Source: Pseudooceanicola nanhaiensis DSM 18065
GTDB taxonomy: Bacteria; Pseudomonadota; Alphaproteobacteria; Rhodobacterales; Rhodobacteraceae
NCBI RefSeq assembly: GCF_000688295.1
Contig: NZ_JHZF01000011.1
Span: forward strand, 62,001 to 126,000
DNA length: 64,000 nt
Direction of reading: 5' to 3'
Of this stretch, positions 10,248-18,872 are shown piece by piece; position 1 is the first letter of the stretch; each line of letters begins with the position of its first letter. A program made the translations under genes and the position numbers. The notes beneath the pieces were generated by a model. It made no database searches. It was not told where the DNA came from and saw nothing but the letters and a program-made list of their open reading frames with translations.

Positions 10248-10747
10248 AGGGAGACCGCGTGGAAGGCGCGCGCGTAATAGACGCTCGCGGGTTCGCCCGG
10301 CGCGACGACCACGTCGACGACCTCGCAGAACAGGACCGTGTGGGTGCCGACGTCGTGGCGGTGCGTGACGCGGCAGTCGAAGGAGACGACGCTTTCGCTC
10401 AGCACCGGCGCGCCCGAGGGGCCCTGCGTCCAGGCGGCGCGGGCGAAGCGGTCGTTCATCGGGGTCTTGCCGCCGAAGAGCATCGCGAGGTCCTGATGCC
10501 GCGGGCCGACGGTGTTCACGCAGACCGCGCAGTTCTCGCGGAAGGCGCCCCCGGCCGAGGAGGTGCGGTTGACGCAGACGAGCAGGGTCGGCGGCTCGTC
10601 GGTGACCGAGCAGACGGCCGAGGCGGTGAGCCCCGCGCGGCCGCCGGGGCCGTCGGTGGTGACGATGTTCACGGCGCCGGGCAGATGCGCCATCCCCTCG
10701 CGGAAGGCCTCGCGGGTGACGTGCTCAAGGGGCGAGAGGTCGTTCAT
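10244..10747 (-). CDS. Flavin reductase family protein (RutF/HpaC-like)
   Basis: This 167-residue protein fits the short-chain flavin reductase fold (PF01613): HLPGAVNIVTTDGPGG, LTASAVCSVTDEPPTLLVCV, SSAGGAFRENCAVCVNTV and the C-terminal region with FDCRVTHRHDVGTH. Such proteins use NAD(P)H to supply reduced FMN to a separate monooxygenase. It is the first gene of a two-gene unit with the RibB-like protein. The three RutA-like oxygenases further along are its likely clients. A putative LysR operator lies 85 bp upstream (10832-10844). Confidence 0.88.
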   Translation of the reverse strand: MNDLSPLEHVTREAFREGMAHLPGAVNIVTTDGPGGRAGLTASAVCSVTDEPPTLLVCVNRTSSAGGAFRENCAVCVNTVGPRHQDLAMLFGGKTPMNDRFARAAWTQGPSGAPVLSESVVSFDCRVTHRHDVGTHTVLFCEVVDVVVAPGEPASVYYARAFHAVSL

Positions 10748-10831
10748 GGCTGCGTCTTTCGGGTCTGGGTCACGGATCAGGTTAGGGTGCTTGCCCGGGC
10801 GCTTCCAATGACGAAGCGTCCCGGGGGGGCA

Positions 10832-10844
10832 TGAGGTTTTCTCA
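10832..10844 (-). promoter_or_regulatory. Putative LysR-type operator upstream of flavin reductase gene
   Basis: TGAGGTTTTCTCA is a T-N11-A dyad with perfect TGAG/CTCA arms. It lies 85 bp upstream of the flavin reductase start, a usual place for a LysR recognition site. Related sites occur upstream of the other operons of the island. Confidence 0.55.
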
Positions 10845-10849
10845 GCCGC

Positions 10850-12130
10850 TCAGGCGACGGGTTCCAGTGCGCCGGCGAAGGCCTTCGCGGCCAGTTTCGC
10901 CACCGCGATGGCACGCCGGTCCTCGTAGCGGCGAGCGACGAAGGAGACGCCGATCGGCATTCCGTTCGGGCCGGTGAGGCCGGGGGCGGAGACCACGGGA
11001 ACCTGCAGGAGCGTCCACATCGAATTCATCGCGGCGTTGCCGGTGAGATCGAGCCCCTCGGGCGCCTCGCCGGTGGCGGAGGGCGTCATGACGATGTCGT
11101 AGCCGGTGGCGATGTCGTCGTAGAGCCCGCGGCATTCGTCGGCGAGGCGATAGGCGGAGCGCAGGCTCGCCGGGGTCTCGCCGCGCCGGTTCTCGGTCTT
11201 GGCGACGAACTCGTCGTGGATGCCGGGGGTGTTCATCACCTCGGACAGGAAGGCCGAACGCCCCTCGCAATCGAGGATCGCGCGGTGCGCCTCGTGGATG
11301 TCGTCGAAGAGGGGCGGGAGGGTCAGTTCGCTCACCTCGGCCCCCGCGTCCTTCATGCGGGCGACGGCCTCTTCCATCGCCTGCACGCCGCCCGGCTCCA
11401 TCTGGTCCCAGGTGGGGGTGCGGGCGAAGCCGATCCTGAGACCCGGGAGGGTGGCCGGAAGATCGGGCATCTCGAAGAAGCCGAAGACGTCGGCCAGCAG
11501 CTCGAAATCATCCGCATCGCGGGCGTAGAGGCCCAGCGTGTCGCAGGTGGCCGAATACATCTTGAGTCCCTCGCGGCTGATCGCGTTCCAGGTGGGTTTC
11601 CAGCCGAAGATGCCGTTGAACGAAGCCGGGCGGATCGTGGAGCCCCCGGTCTGGGTGCCGAGCGCAAGGCTCGCCATTTCCGCGGCCACCGCGGCGCCCG
11701 ACCCGGAGGAGGAGCCGCCGGGGGTGCGCGTGGGGTCATGCGGGTTGCGCGTCTTGCCGCCCCGGTTGGTCGCGGCGAATTCGGTCGTGACGGTCTTGCC
11801 GACGATCAGCGCGCCCGCCGCGCGGAGCGTGTCCACGCAGGCGGCGTCGATCCCCGGACGGCTGCCCAAATAACGGGCGCTGTTGTGGCCCGTCGGCATA
11901 TCCTTCGTCAGGATCACGTCCTTCACGCCCACGGGAACGCCATGCAGCGGGCCGCGCTCCGGGCGGGCGTCGATCCCGGCCGCCTGGGCGCGAAGCTCGG
12001 CCGCGTCGAAATACGCCCACGCCTGCACCTCGGGCTCGCGCGTCTCGATCATGGAAATAACGGTTTCCGCGGTCTCGGCGGCGGAGAGCCCGGCGCGGCG
12101 GATGGCGGTGGCGGTCATGGGGTCGGACAT
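10850..12130 (-). CDS. Amidase signature family hydrolase
   Basis: This 426-residue enzyme shows the Ser-cisSer-Lys triad of the amidase signature family: Lys70 in VGVKDVI, the serine-rich loop PGGSSSGSGAA near 138-147, and the nucleophile Ser164 in GTQTGGSTIRPA. It has no signal peptide and should be cytoplasmic. The start at 12130 has a GAGGAG site. The frame stays open upstream for about 2 kb, but that part is only the shadow of the binding-protein gene. It is divergent from the ABC transporter operon and shares with it the operator at 12210-12222. In the island it could hydrolyse an amide released by ring opening. Confidence 0.9.
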   Translation of the reverse strand: MSDPMTATAIRRAGLSAAETAETVISMIETREPEVQAWAYFDAAELRAQAAGIDARPERGPLHGVPVGVKDVILTKDMPTGHNSARYLGSRPGIDAACVDTLRAAGALIVGKTVTTEFAATNRGGKTRNPHDPTRTPGGSSSGSGAAVAAEMASLALGTQTGGSTIRPASFNGIFGWKPTWNAISREGLKMYSATCDTLGLYARDADDFELLADVFGFFEMPDLPATLPGLRIGFARTPTWDQMEPGGVQAMEEAVARMKDAGAEVSELTLPPLFDDIHEAHRAILDCEGRSAFLSEVMNTPGIHDEFVAKTENRRGETPASLRSAYRLADECRGLYDDIATGYDIVMTPSATGEAPEGLDLTGNAAMNSMWTLLQVPVVSAPGLTGPNGMPIGVSFVARRYEDRRAIAVAKLAAKAFAGALEPVA

Positions 12131-12209
12131 CGGATGCTCCTCTGGCATGAGACCCCCACGATGGCACGTCCGGAAAGATGCTGCGCCGCAGCTTTCTTCA
12201 GGATCGGTG

Positions 12210-12222
12210 TGAGATTTCCTCA
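12210..12222. promoter_or_regulatory. Putative LysR-type operator between amidase and ABC operon
   Basis: TGAGATTTCCTCA is a dyad with perfect TGAG/CTCA arms. It is centred in the divergent gap, 80 bp from each start (12130 and 12302), and could control both directions. Confidence 0.6.
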
Positions 12223-12301
12223 TTTGTTGGAAACGGCGCGGTTCCGGAAGCTGAACCCAGTCGAACACCCAAGAACGCGTCGCATTCCGAAGGATAGACC
12301 G

Positions 12302-13597
12302 ATGACCCAGACCGACAAGACAAAGCCGAAGGCGGGCGGCCTCAGCCGGCGCTCCGTGCTCAAGAGCGGTGCCGCGGCGGCCGCGGCCTCCGCCTTCCCG
12401 GCGCCCATGCTCTGGGCGCAGAACATCAAGGACATCAAGATCGTGCATGTGGGACAATCCTACTCCACGATCCCGAACATCGCCGAGAAGGCCAACGAGG
12501 ACCTCGATTTCACCGTCGAGATGCAGACCGCGCCGGATCTGACCACGCAGGTCAACCGGATGCTCTCGCAGCCGAAATCGCTCGACGTGACCGATGTGGG
12601 AAACACCACGCTGAAGTACTACGTCGGCCGCGGTTTCCTTCAGCCGCTCAACGTCAGCGAATACAAGTACTGGGACAAGACGGTCCCGCTCTTCACCTCG
12701 GGCACCTACCCGAGCGGCGAGAAGGCCTCGATGCAGGGCTACGCGCCGATCAAGGCGCAGTACTACACCGGCCCCGATGCGATGGAATATTCGCTCGAGC
12801 CGACCGAGTGGCTCGTCGGGATGCCGCTCTATTACAACGCGGACACGCTGGGCATCCGACCGGACCTGATCGGGCGTCCGATCGACAGCTGGGCCGAGCT
12901 GCTGAACCCCGAGTTCTCGGGCAAGGTCGCGCTGCAGGACGGCACCGGGGTCGGCGTGCCGGATGCGGCCATGGCGCTCGAGGCCATGGGCGATGTCTCC
13001 TATGTCGACAAGGGCAACATGACCCGCGAGGAGATCGACAAGACCATCGAGAAGCTCATCGAATACAAGCGCGACGGCCATTTCCGCAGCTTCTGGACCA
13101 ACTTCGACCAGTCCGTGCAGCTGATGGCGTCGGGCGAGGTGGTGCTCCAGTCCATGTGGTCGCCGGCCGTGACCGAGGTCCGGACCCGCGGTGTCGAATG
13201 CGTCTACAACGGCATGAAGGAAGGCTACCGAGGCTGGTACATCATGATGATGCCGATGGCGCATCTCGAGGGCCTGAAGCGCGAATGCGCCATCGAGTAC
13301 ATGAACTGGTACAACTCGGGCTGGGCCGGCGCCTTCATCTCGCGGCAGGGCTTCTACAACTCGGTCCCCGAGAACGTGAAGTCCCACATGACCGAGAACG
13401 AATACGGCTACTGGTACGAGGGCAAGCCCGCGACCGAGGCCGTCCTGAACCCCTTCGGCAAGGTCATGGAAGAGGCCGGCGTCGTGCGCGACGGCGGCGC
13501 GCTCTGGGACCGGATGGGCAATATCGGCATCTGGAACACGCTGATGGACGAGGACCGCTACCTCGTGCGCCGCTGGCAGGACTTCCTCGCCGCCTGA
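12302..13597 (+). CDS. ABC transporter substrate-binding protein, PotD-like, Tat-exported
   Basis: The 431-residue protein starts at the ATG at 12302; the longer open frame upstream is antisense to the amidase. Its N-terminus has a twin-arginine signal (LSRRSVLKSG followed by an alanine-rich stretch ending PMLWAQ), so it folds before export. The mature part has features of the spermidine/putrescine or iron-type extracellular solute-binding families, such as WLVGMPLYYNADTLGI, NPEFSGKVALQD and the C-terminal MGNIGIWNTLM. It is the first gene of a complete SBP-permease-permease-ATPase operon. The ligand is unknown; the surrounding catabolic genes suggest it imports the growth substrate of the island. 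Confidence 0.88.
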   Translation: MTQTDKTKPKAGGLSRRSVLKSGAAAAAASAFPAPMLWAQNIKDIKIVHVGQSYSTIPNIAEKANEDLDFTVEMQTAPDLTTQVNRMLSQPKSLDVTDVGNTTLKYYVGRGFLQPLNVSEYKYWDKTVPLFTSGTYPSGEKASMQGYAPIKAQYYTGPDAMEYSLEPTEWLVGMPLYYNADTLGIRPDLIGRPIDSWAELLNPEFSGKVALQDGTGVGVPDAAMALEAMGDVSYVDKGNMTREEIDKTIEKLIEYKRDGHFRSFWTNFDQSVQLMASGEVVLQSMWSPAVTEVRTRGVECVYNGMKEGYRGWYIMMMPMAHLEGLKRECAIEYMNWYNSGWAGAFISRQGFYNSVPENVKSHMTENEYGYWYEGKPATEAVLNPFGKVMEEAGVVRDGGALWDRMGNIGIWNTLMDEDRYLVRRWQDFLAA

Positions 13598-13605
13598 CGA
13601 CATGC

Positions 13606-13630
13606 GCGGCCGCGCCGGATGCGCGGCCGC
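13606..13630 (+). other. Strong intercistronic hairpin after PotD-like gene
   Basis: GCGGCCGCGC and GCGCGGCCGC form a perfect 10-bp stem around a 5-nt loop, 9 nt after the binding-protein stop. No T-run follows and the operon continues, so it probably stabilises the upstream message, as at 3990-4010. Confidence 0.65.
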
Positions 13631-13657
13631 CGTCCCCTCTCGCCCCACGGGAAGAAC

Positions 13658-14518
13658 ATGACAGTTTCGCCGAAAGTTGCCTCCTGGCTGCAGGTCGCCC
13701 CCATGGCCTTCGTCTTCACCGCGATGGTGCTGATCCCGCTGGGGATCATCTTCGTGGTCAGTTTCCTGGACTACAATTTCGCCCAGGTCTTTCCCGAGAT
13801 CTACATGGGGAGCTGGCAGGATGCGCTCTATTCCCGGCTGACGGTCGACCTCTACCTGACCGTCTTCAAGTTCCTGTTGATCACGCTGACGATCACCTTC
13901 GCCATCGGCTTCTCGCTGGCCTATTTCCTCGTCTTCCATGTCCGCTCGAACGGGATGCGCCTTGCGCTGCTCGCGGCCGCCGCGATCCCGTTCTGGACGC
14001 CGGGCCCGATCCGGATGGTCAGCTGGGTGCCGCTGCTCGGCAAGGAGGGGCTGGTGAACCAGGCGCTTCTGGGCCTGGGCCTGATCGACGCGCCGCTCGA
14101 CTGGCTGCTCTATTCGCAATTCGCCGTGGTGCTGGCCTACATCAACCTGCTGACCCTCGCCATGCTGGGGCCGATCACCCATTCGATGGCCAAGATCCCG
14201 CGCTCGCTGATCCAGGCGGCGCAGGACCAGGGCGCGAGCGAATGGCAGATCATCCGCGAGGTGATCCTGCCGCTCTGCAAGCCCGGCATCGCCATCGGCA
14301 CGATCTTCATCTGCACCGCCGTGCTGGGGGACTTCTTCATCGTCAAGATCATGTCCGGCGGCCAGACCAACACGCCCGCCAACGCGATCGCGACCGAGCT
14401 TGCCGCCTTCCAGTACCCGCCCGCCGCCGCCAAGTCGGTGATGCTGCTGGTGGTCGTCGTGATCCTGGTGTCGGTGCTGCTGCGCTTCGTCGACATCCGC
14501 AAGGAGCTTCAGAGGTAA
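13658..14518 (+). CDS. ABC transporter permease, PotB-like
   Basis: This 286-residue permease starts at the ATG at 13658, which has a GGGAAG site. A longer start at 13619 lies in the hairpin region and adds a basic leader not typical of the family. Six membrane segments are visible, with the coupling loop SLIQAAQDQGASEWQIIREV matching the EAA motif, near residues 185-205, and the family's IPFWTPGPIRMVSW segment. It should pair with the next permease. Confidence 0.9.
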   Translation: MTVSPKVASWLQVAPMAFVFTAMVLIPLGIIFVVSFLDYNFAQVFPEIYMGSWQDALYSRLTVDLYLTVFKFLLITLTITFAIGFSLAYFLVFHVRSNGMRLALLAAAAIPFWTPGPIRMVSWVPLLGKEGLVNQALLGLGLIDAPLDWLLYSQFAVVLAYINLLTLAMLGPITHSMAKIPRSLIQAAQDQGASEWQIIREVILPLCKPGIAIGTIFICTAVLGDFFIVKIMSGGQTNTPANAIATELAAFQYPPAAAKSVMLLVVVVILVSVLLRFVDIRKELQR

Positions 14519-14523
14519 CCGCC

Positions 14524-15366
14524 ATGATGATGACCGCCCGGGGCCGCCCGCTTTCGTTCTACGTCCTCGCGGGGCTGATGGCGCTCCTGCTGATCTTCCT
14601 CTACGCGCCGATGCTCTGCGTCTACATCCTGTCCTTCCAGGGACCGGACGGGGGGATGAGCTTCCCGATGGTCGGCTGGTCCTTCCACTGGTTCGAGGTG
14701 CTCTTCGAGGGCACCGGCGGCCACGGGATCGGCGACGTGCCGAACAGCTTCCGCCGCTCGGTCCGGCTCGCCGCCTTCGTATCGGTGCTGTCCACGGTGA
14801 TCGCGCTCTCGGCGGGGATGGCCTATCGCCGGAAGTTCCCGGGGTCGAACTTCGTGTTCTACTCGGCCATCGCCGCGATGGTGCTGCCCGGCATCTTCAT
14901 CGGCTTCGGCATCGCGCTGACCTTCAACCTGATGGGCTGGACGATCAACTGGTGGTCCTCTGGGATCGGCGCGCAGCTGACGTGGTCGCTGCCCTTCGGG
15001 CTGCTGATCATGTTCATCGTGCTGGGCCGCTTCAACCCGGCCTACGAGGAGGCCGCGACGGACCTGGGCGCCAATGCCCGGCAGCGGTTCCAGATGATCA
15101 TCCTGCCGATCATCCTGCCCGGGATCGTGGGGATCTTCGTCTCCTCCATCACCTCCTCCTACGAGGAGAACGCCCGCACCCAGCTCAACGTGGGCCTGGG
15201 CAACACGATGCCGATGGAGGTCACGGGCCTTCTGACCGGATCCTCCACGCCGGTGCTCTTCGCCATCGGCACGCTGACCTCTCTCTTCATGTTCGCGCTG
15301 ATCCTCGGATCGGTCCTGCTGATGGGCTGGATGGCCCGCCGCCGGGCCGCTCGGTCCGAGCTGTGA
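14524..15366 (+). CDS. ABC transporter permease, PotC-like
   Basis: This 280-residue permease has six membrane segments, the N-terminal pattern LLIFLYAPMLCVYILSFQG and the coupling loop EEAATDLGANARQRFQMI near residue 180. It begins 5 bp after the PotB-like gene. The longer open frame before it is a shadow of the upstream genes. Together with the PotB-like subunit it forms the membrane channel. Confidence 0.9.
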   Translation: MMMTARGRPLSFYVLAGLMALLLIFLYAPMLCVYILSFQGPDGGMSFPMVGWSFHWFEVLFEGTGGHGIGDVPNSFRRSVRLAAFVSVLSTVIALSAGMAYRRKFPGSNFVFYSAIAAMVLPGIFIGFGIALTFNLMGWTINWWSSGIGAQLTWSLPFGLLIMFIVLGRFNPAYEEAATDLGANARQRFQMIILPIILPGIVGIFVSSITSSYEENARTQLNVGLGNTMPMEVTGLLTGSSTPVLFAIGTLTSLFMFALILGSVLLMGWMARRRAARSEL

Positions 15367-15401
15367 GCGCCCCCTCTTTCCCCTCGCCGGAGCCTGACGC
15401 C

Positions 15402-16466
15402 ATGCACCTCAAGAAGATCGCCGAGACGCCCGACGCACCGACCATCCCCGCGCAGCCCACGGTGCGGCAGGCCACCAAGGGCCACCGCTTCGACGTGGAG
15501 CTCGTCGCGGTCACCAAGCGCTACAGCGCGACCACGACGGCGGTGGACGACATCTCTCTGCGCATCCCGCGCGGGTCCTATTGCTGCCTGCTGGGGCCCT
15601 CGGGCTGCGGCAAGTCCACGACGCTGCGGATGCTCGCGGGGCACGAGAGCGTCAGCGAGGGCGCGATCCTCGTGCAGGATGTCGAGATCACGACCCTGCC
15701 GCCGATCCAGCGCGGCACCTCGATGATGTTCCAGGACTACGCGCTCTTCCCGCACCTGACGGCGCTCGAGAACGTGGCCTTCTCGCTCAAGGTCCGCAAG
15801 GTGCCGAAGGAGGAGCGGCTGAAACGGGCGCGGGAATATCTGGAGCTCGTGCAGATGGACAATCTCGCCAACCGGCTGCCGAACCAGCTCTCGGGCGGGC
15901 AGCAGCAGCGGGTGGCGCTGGCGCGTTCGCTCATCACCCGGCCCAAGGTCCTGCTGCTGGACGAGCCGCTCTCGGCGCTCGATCCGTTCCTCAGAACCCG
16001 GATGCGGGCCGAGCTGAAGCGGATCCAGAAGGAGCTGGGGATCACCTTCGTGCATGTCACGCACTCGCAGGAGGAGGCGATGGCGCTGTCGGACATGATG
16101 GTGGTGATGAACGACGCGAAGATCATGCAGGCGGCGCCCGCGCGCGAGATCTTCGAGACGCCCGAGAACGCCTTCGTCGCGAAATTCATTGGCGGGCACA
16201 ACGTGCTGGTGAGCGAGGGGCGCGCGGTTTCCGTCCGGGCCGACCGCTGCCGGATCGGCGCGCAGCCCGGGATGCGCACGGCGAAGGGCGAGATCACGAT
16301 GATCGAGTATCACGGGCCCTTCGTGCAGATCTCGCTGGCCGGGGACAGCGGCGACGACCTGACGGCGGTGATGAGCGATGCGGAATATTTCGCGCAGGAG
16401 CCCCGGATCGGGGATCGCGCGGCGATCTCGTGGGAGGCGTCCTCGGAGCACGAGCTGGTGGCCTGA
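15402..16466 (+). CDS. ABC transporter ATPase, PotA-like with TOBE-type tail
   Basis: The 354-residue protein has Walker A LGPSGCGKST near residue 64, Q-loop FQDYALFP, signature LSGGQQQRVALARS, Walker B LLLDEPLSALD and the switch VTHSQEEAMALSD. The C-terminal hundred residues form the regulatory TOBE-like region of the polyamine/iron/sulfate group. The chosen ATG has a GGAG site 10 nt upstream. A GTG at 15363 that overlaps the stop of the PotC-like gene would add 13 residues and cannot be excluded. This gene ends the operon, followed by the terminator at 16487-16514. Confidence 0.92.
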   Translation: MHLKKIAETPDAPTIPAQPTVRQATKGHRFDVELVAVTKRYSATTTAVDDISLRIPRGSYCCLLGPSGCGKSTTLRMLAGHESVSEGAILVQDVEITTLPPIQRGTSMMFQDYALFPHLTALENVAFSLKVRKVPKEERLKRAREYLELVQMDNLANRLPNQLSGGQQQRVALARSLITRPKVLLLDEPLSALDPFLRTRMRAELKRIQKELGITFVHVTHSQEEAMALSDMMVVMNDAKIMQAAPAREIFETPENAFVAKFIGGHNVLVSEGRAVSVRADRCRIGAQPGMRTAKGEITMIEYHGPFVQISLAGDSGDDLTAVMSDAEYFAQEPRIGDRAAISWEASSEHELVA

Positions 16467-16486
16467 CGCCAGCGGAAAGCCAGCCA

Positions 16487-16514
16487 AGGGGGCCGGGCAT
16501 CGTTCCGGCCCTTT
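16487..16514. terminator. Probable bidirectional terminator between PotA-like and LysR genes
   Basis: GGCCGG and CCGGCC, extended outward by G-C, two G-T and an A-T pair, form a 10-bp stem around an 8-nt loop, with a pyrimidine-rich tail CTTTCCTTCC on the plus strand and CTTGG on the other. It lies between two convergent stops (16466 and 16532). Confidence 0.6.
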
Positions 16515-16531
16515 CCTTCCGGGCGGTGGCG

Positions 16532-17452
16532 TCAGGTCGGGTGCACGCGCGCCGCCGGGCCGACCTTGTCGAAGAGCCAGTCCTTGAAACGGTTGATGAC
16601 CCGGGCCCGGTCCGCCTTCCATGGCGAGAGCAGGTAGTAGGGGCTGCGGATCGGGTAGCTTTCGCCGACCGCCACCAGTTCGCCCCGTTCCATCGCGCGT
16701 TCGATCAGGATCGACCGGCCGAGGATCACACCGAAGCTCGAGCGGGCGGCCTCGATCGAGGGGCTGGCCTGGTTGAAGCGCGGCCCGTGGGTGACGTCGT
16801 CGCGGCTGACACCGTATTCGCGCAGGTAGCGTGCCCAGTCGGGATAGGTGCCCTCCAGCCCGTCCTGCATCCGGTCGACGTGGATCAGCGGAGCGTGGGC
16901 GAGGATCTCCTTCGCATCGTTGCCGTATTGGGCGGCAAGCTCCGGGGTGGCGACCGGGATGATCTCTTCCTCCAGGAGCGGCTCGACCTGCATGTCGAGA
17001 TGCGAGCGCCAGTTGCAGATGCGCAGCTCGGCCTCCAGCGTCTCGCCCTCGCGGCGGTTCATGAAGGCACGGACGTTCACGTCGACCTCGGGCTCGAGCT
17101 TGAAGAACTCCGACAGGCGCGGCATCAGCCAGAGCGAGGCGACCGAGGCCGAGGCGGCGACGGAGAGCTTGGTGCGCGCCTCCTCCTGTGCCTGAAGGGT
17201 CAGGACGGCGTCGTTGATCAGATCGAGGGCGCTGGTGATGTTGGCGACCGTGGCGCTGGATTCGGGCGTCAGCTCGATCCGGCTGTTCTTCCGGTTGAAA
17301 AGGCGGGTCTGAAGGAAATCCTCCAGCAGCCGGATCTGGTGGCTGACCGCCGTCGGGGTGACGCATAGCTCATCCGCAGCCTTCGCGACGCTGCCGTTTC
17401 GTGCTGTCGCTTCGAAAGCCCGGATTGCGTTGAGAGGGACTCTTTTTCTCAT
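16532..17452 (-). CDS. LysR-family transcriptional regulator
   Basis: The 306-residue protein starts at 17452 with MRKRVPLNAIRAFEA. Residues 1-60 form the winged helix-turn-helix (ARNGSVAKAADELCVTPTAV, then SHQIRLLE), closest in style to the GcvA/TrpI group. The rest is the periplasmic-binding-protein-like effector domain. It is the only regulator inside the 9.6-28.1 kb island and lies between the ABC operon and the hydrolase/MFS operon. The repeated T-N11-A dyads upstream of the island's operons (see the operator entries) are of LysR type, so this protein is the obvious candidate to bind them. The effector is unknown. Confidence 0.9.
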   Translation of the reverse strand: MRKRVPLNAIRAFEATARNGSVAKAADELCVTPTAVSHQIRLLEDFLQTRLFNRKNSRIELTPESSATVANITSALDLINDAVLTLQAQEEARTKLSVAASASVASLWLMPRLSEFFKLEPEVDVNVRAFMNRREGETLEAELRICNWRSHLDMQVEPLLEEEIIPVATPELAAQYGNDAKEILAHAPLIHVDRMQDGLEGTYPDWARYLREYGVSRDDVTHGPRFNQASPSIEAARSSFGVILGRSILIERAMERGELVAVGESYPIRSPYYLLSPWKADRARVINRFKDWLFDKVGPAARVHPT

Positions 17453-17612
17453 CACTGTCTCCGCAGACCTTCCTCCCCTCCGTCCATAGTGCGGGCGAAG
17501 CGCGAGACCGCGCAAACCCGGCCGGGGCCCGGGCGGGCAGTAAGTTGCCATTGTCCATTAATGCGGCAAAGCGTCATGCGCTTGTCATCTTTCGCGCCGG
17601 TTTGCCGGGCGT

Positions 17613-18866
17613 TCAGATGGCGGGAAGGCGCCGGTTCACGGCCAGACCCCATGCCTTGCGGGTCGCAAGGGCGATTCCCGCGATGCACATGACGCCATTG
17701 AGCGCCACCGCCGCCCAGACCGCCTGTTCCGCCATGATGCCGGTCAGGATGGCCCCGATCGGCGAGGAGCCCACGATCAGCAGCGTCACCATCGAGGCGA
17801 GGCGGCCCCGCATGTGCACGGGGGTCAGGAGCTGGAAGGAGGTCTGGATCGAGGTCGAGAAGGTCACCGCCGCCGCGCCCACGCAGAAGAAGAGCGCACA
17901 GGAGAGCCAGAGCCTTTCGGTCAGGGCGATGGCGATCAGGAGGATCCCGAAGGCCAGACCCGCGAACAGGATGCGCCCCATCGTCGGCCGGCCCGAGCGC
18001 GAGACGGTGAAGGCCGCGCAGAGCGAGCCGAGGCCGAGGCAGGAGTTCAGCAGCCCGAACTGCGCCCTGGTGGCATGCACGATGAGCTCGGCCACCATCG
18101 GCACCATGGTCGAGAAGTTCTGCCCGAAGAGCCCGATGAAGCCGGTCGCCACCAGCAGGACCTGGATCATCGGGGAATTCAGCGCAAATCCCAGCCCCTC
18201 GCGGACATCGGCGAGGAGGGTGGTCCGCCCGGTGCGGCCGACCCGGGCGAGGTGCCCGGGCCGGATCGTGCCGAGGCAGATCGCGAAGAGGACGAAGGTG
18301 ATCGCGTTCAGCGTGAAGGCGGCGGCGGGCCCCGTGGCGGCGAGGACGAGGCCCCCGAGGGCCGGGCCGATCACCCGCCCGATGTTCATCGCCAGCGCGC
18401 CGAGGGCGATGCCGTTCGGCAGCGCCTCCTGCGGGACAAGGTCGGCGACGAAGGCCTGGCGCAGCGGCTGGTCGATCGCGCTCACCGTGCCGAGGAGGGC
18501 GGCGAGGGCGAGGATGTGCCACATCTCGACCGCGCCCGAGGCGACGATCAGGGCGAGGGCGGCCGCCTGCACCGCGCCGATGCACTGGGTCCAGATCAGG
18601 AGCTCGCGGCGCCTGAACCGATCCGCCACCGCGCCCCCGATCAGCGAGAAGAGCATGATCGGCAGGAATTGCATCGTCGTGACCCAGGCCAGCATCAGCG
18701 GCGAGCCGGTCATGTCGAGCACCAGCCACGCCTGCGCCGTCATCTGCATCCAGTTGCCCGGGACCGAGATGACGGAGCCTGCGAAGTAAAGCCGGAAGGC
18801 GGGGATCTTGAGCGCCCTGTCGGTGCGCGCCGCGCGCCGCAGGCTCCCGGGACTCGGGGCGTCCAT
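17613..18866 (-). CDS. MFS transporter (EntS/enterobactin-exporter-like fold)
   Basis: This 417-residue protein has about 12 membrane segments and MFS loop motifs, such as GGAVADRFRRRELL between helices 2 and 3 and NIGRVIGPALGGL in helix 5. The N-terminal pattern AFRLYFAGSVISVPGNWMQM is typical of the PF05977/MFS_3 group of exporters. It begins 6 bp after the nitrilase-family gene on the same strand, so it belongs to the isochorismatase-nitrilase-MFS operon. It could export a product or protect from a toxic intermediate. Confidence 0.85.
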   Translation of the reverse strand: MDAPSPGSLRRAARTDRALKIPAFRLYFAGSVISVPGNWMQMTAQAWLVLDMTGSPLMLAWVTTMQFLPIMLFSLIGGAVADRFRRRELLIWTQCIGAVQAAALALIVASGAVEMWHILALAALLGTVSAIDQPLRQAFVADLVPQEALPNGIALGALAMNIGRVIGPALGGLVLAATGPAAAFTLNAITFVLFAICLGTIRPGHLARVGRTGRTTLLADVREGLGFALNSPMIQVLLVATGFIGLFGQNFSTMVPMVAELIVHATRAQFGLLNSCLGLGSLCAAFTVSRSGRPTMGRILFAGLAFGILLIAIALTERLWLSCALFFCVGAAAVTFSTSIQTSFQLLTPVHMRGRLASMVTLLIVGSSPIGAILTGIMAEQAVWAAVALNGVMCIAGIALATRKAWGLAVNRRLPAI

Positions 18867-18872
18867 GAGCGC

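Noticed and set aside
10850-14182. Single 1110-codon gene on the minus strand
   Set aside because: Only the first 426 codons upstream of the stop match an amidase; the remainder is antisense to the binding-protein and permease genes.
17440-17455. TGAGAAAAAGAG at the start of the LysR gene as another operator
   Set aside because: It is the start codon region itself and lacks the CTCA arm; most likely chance.
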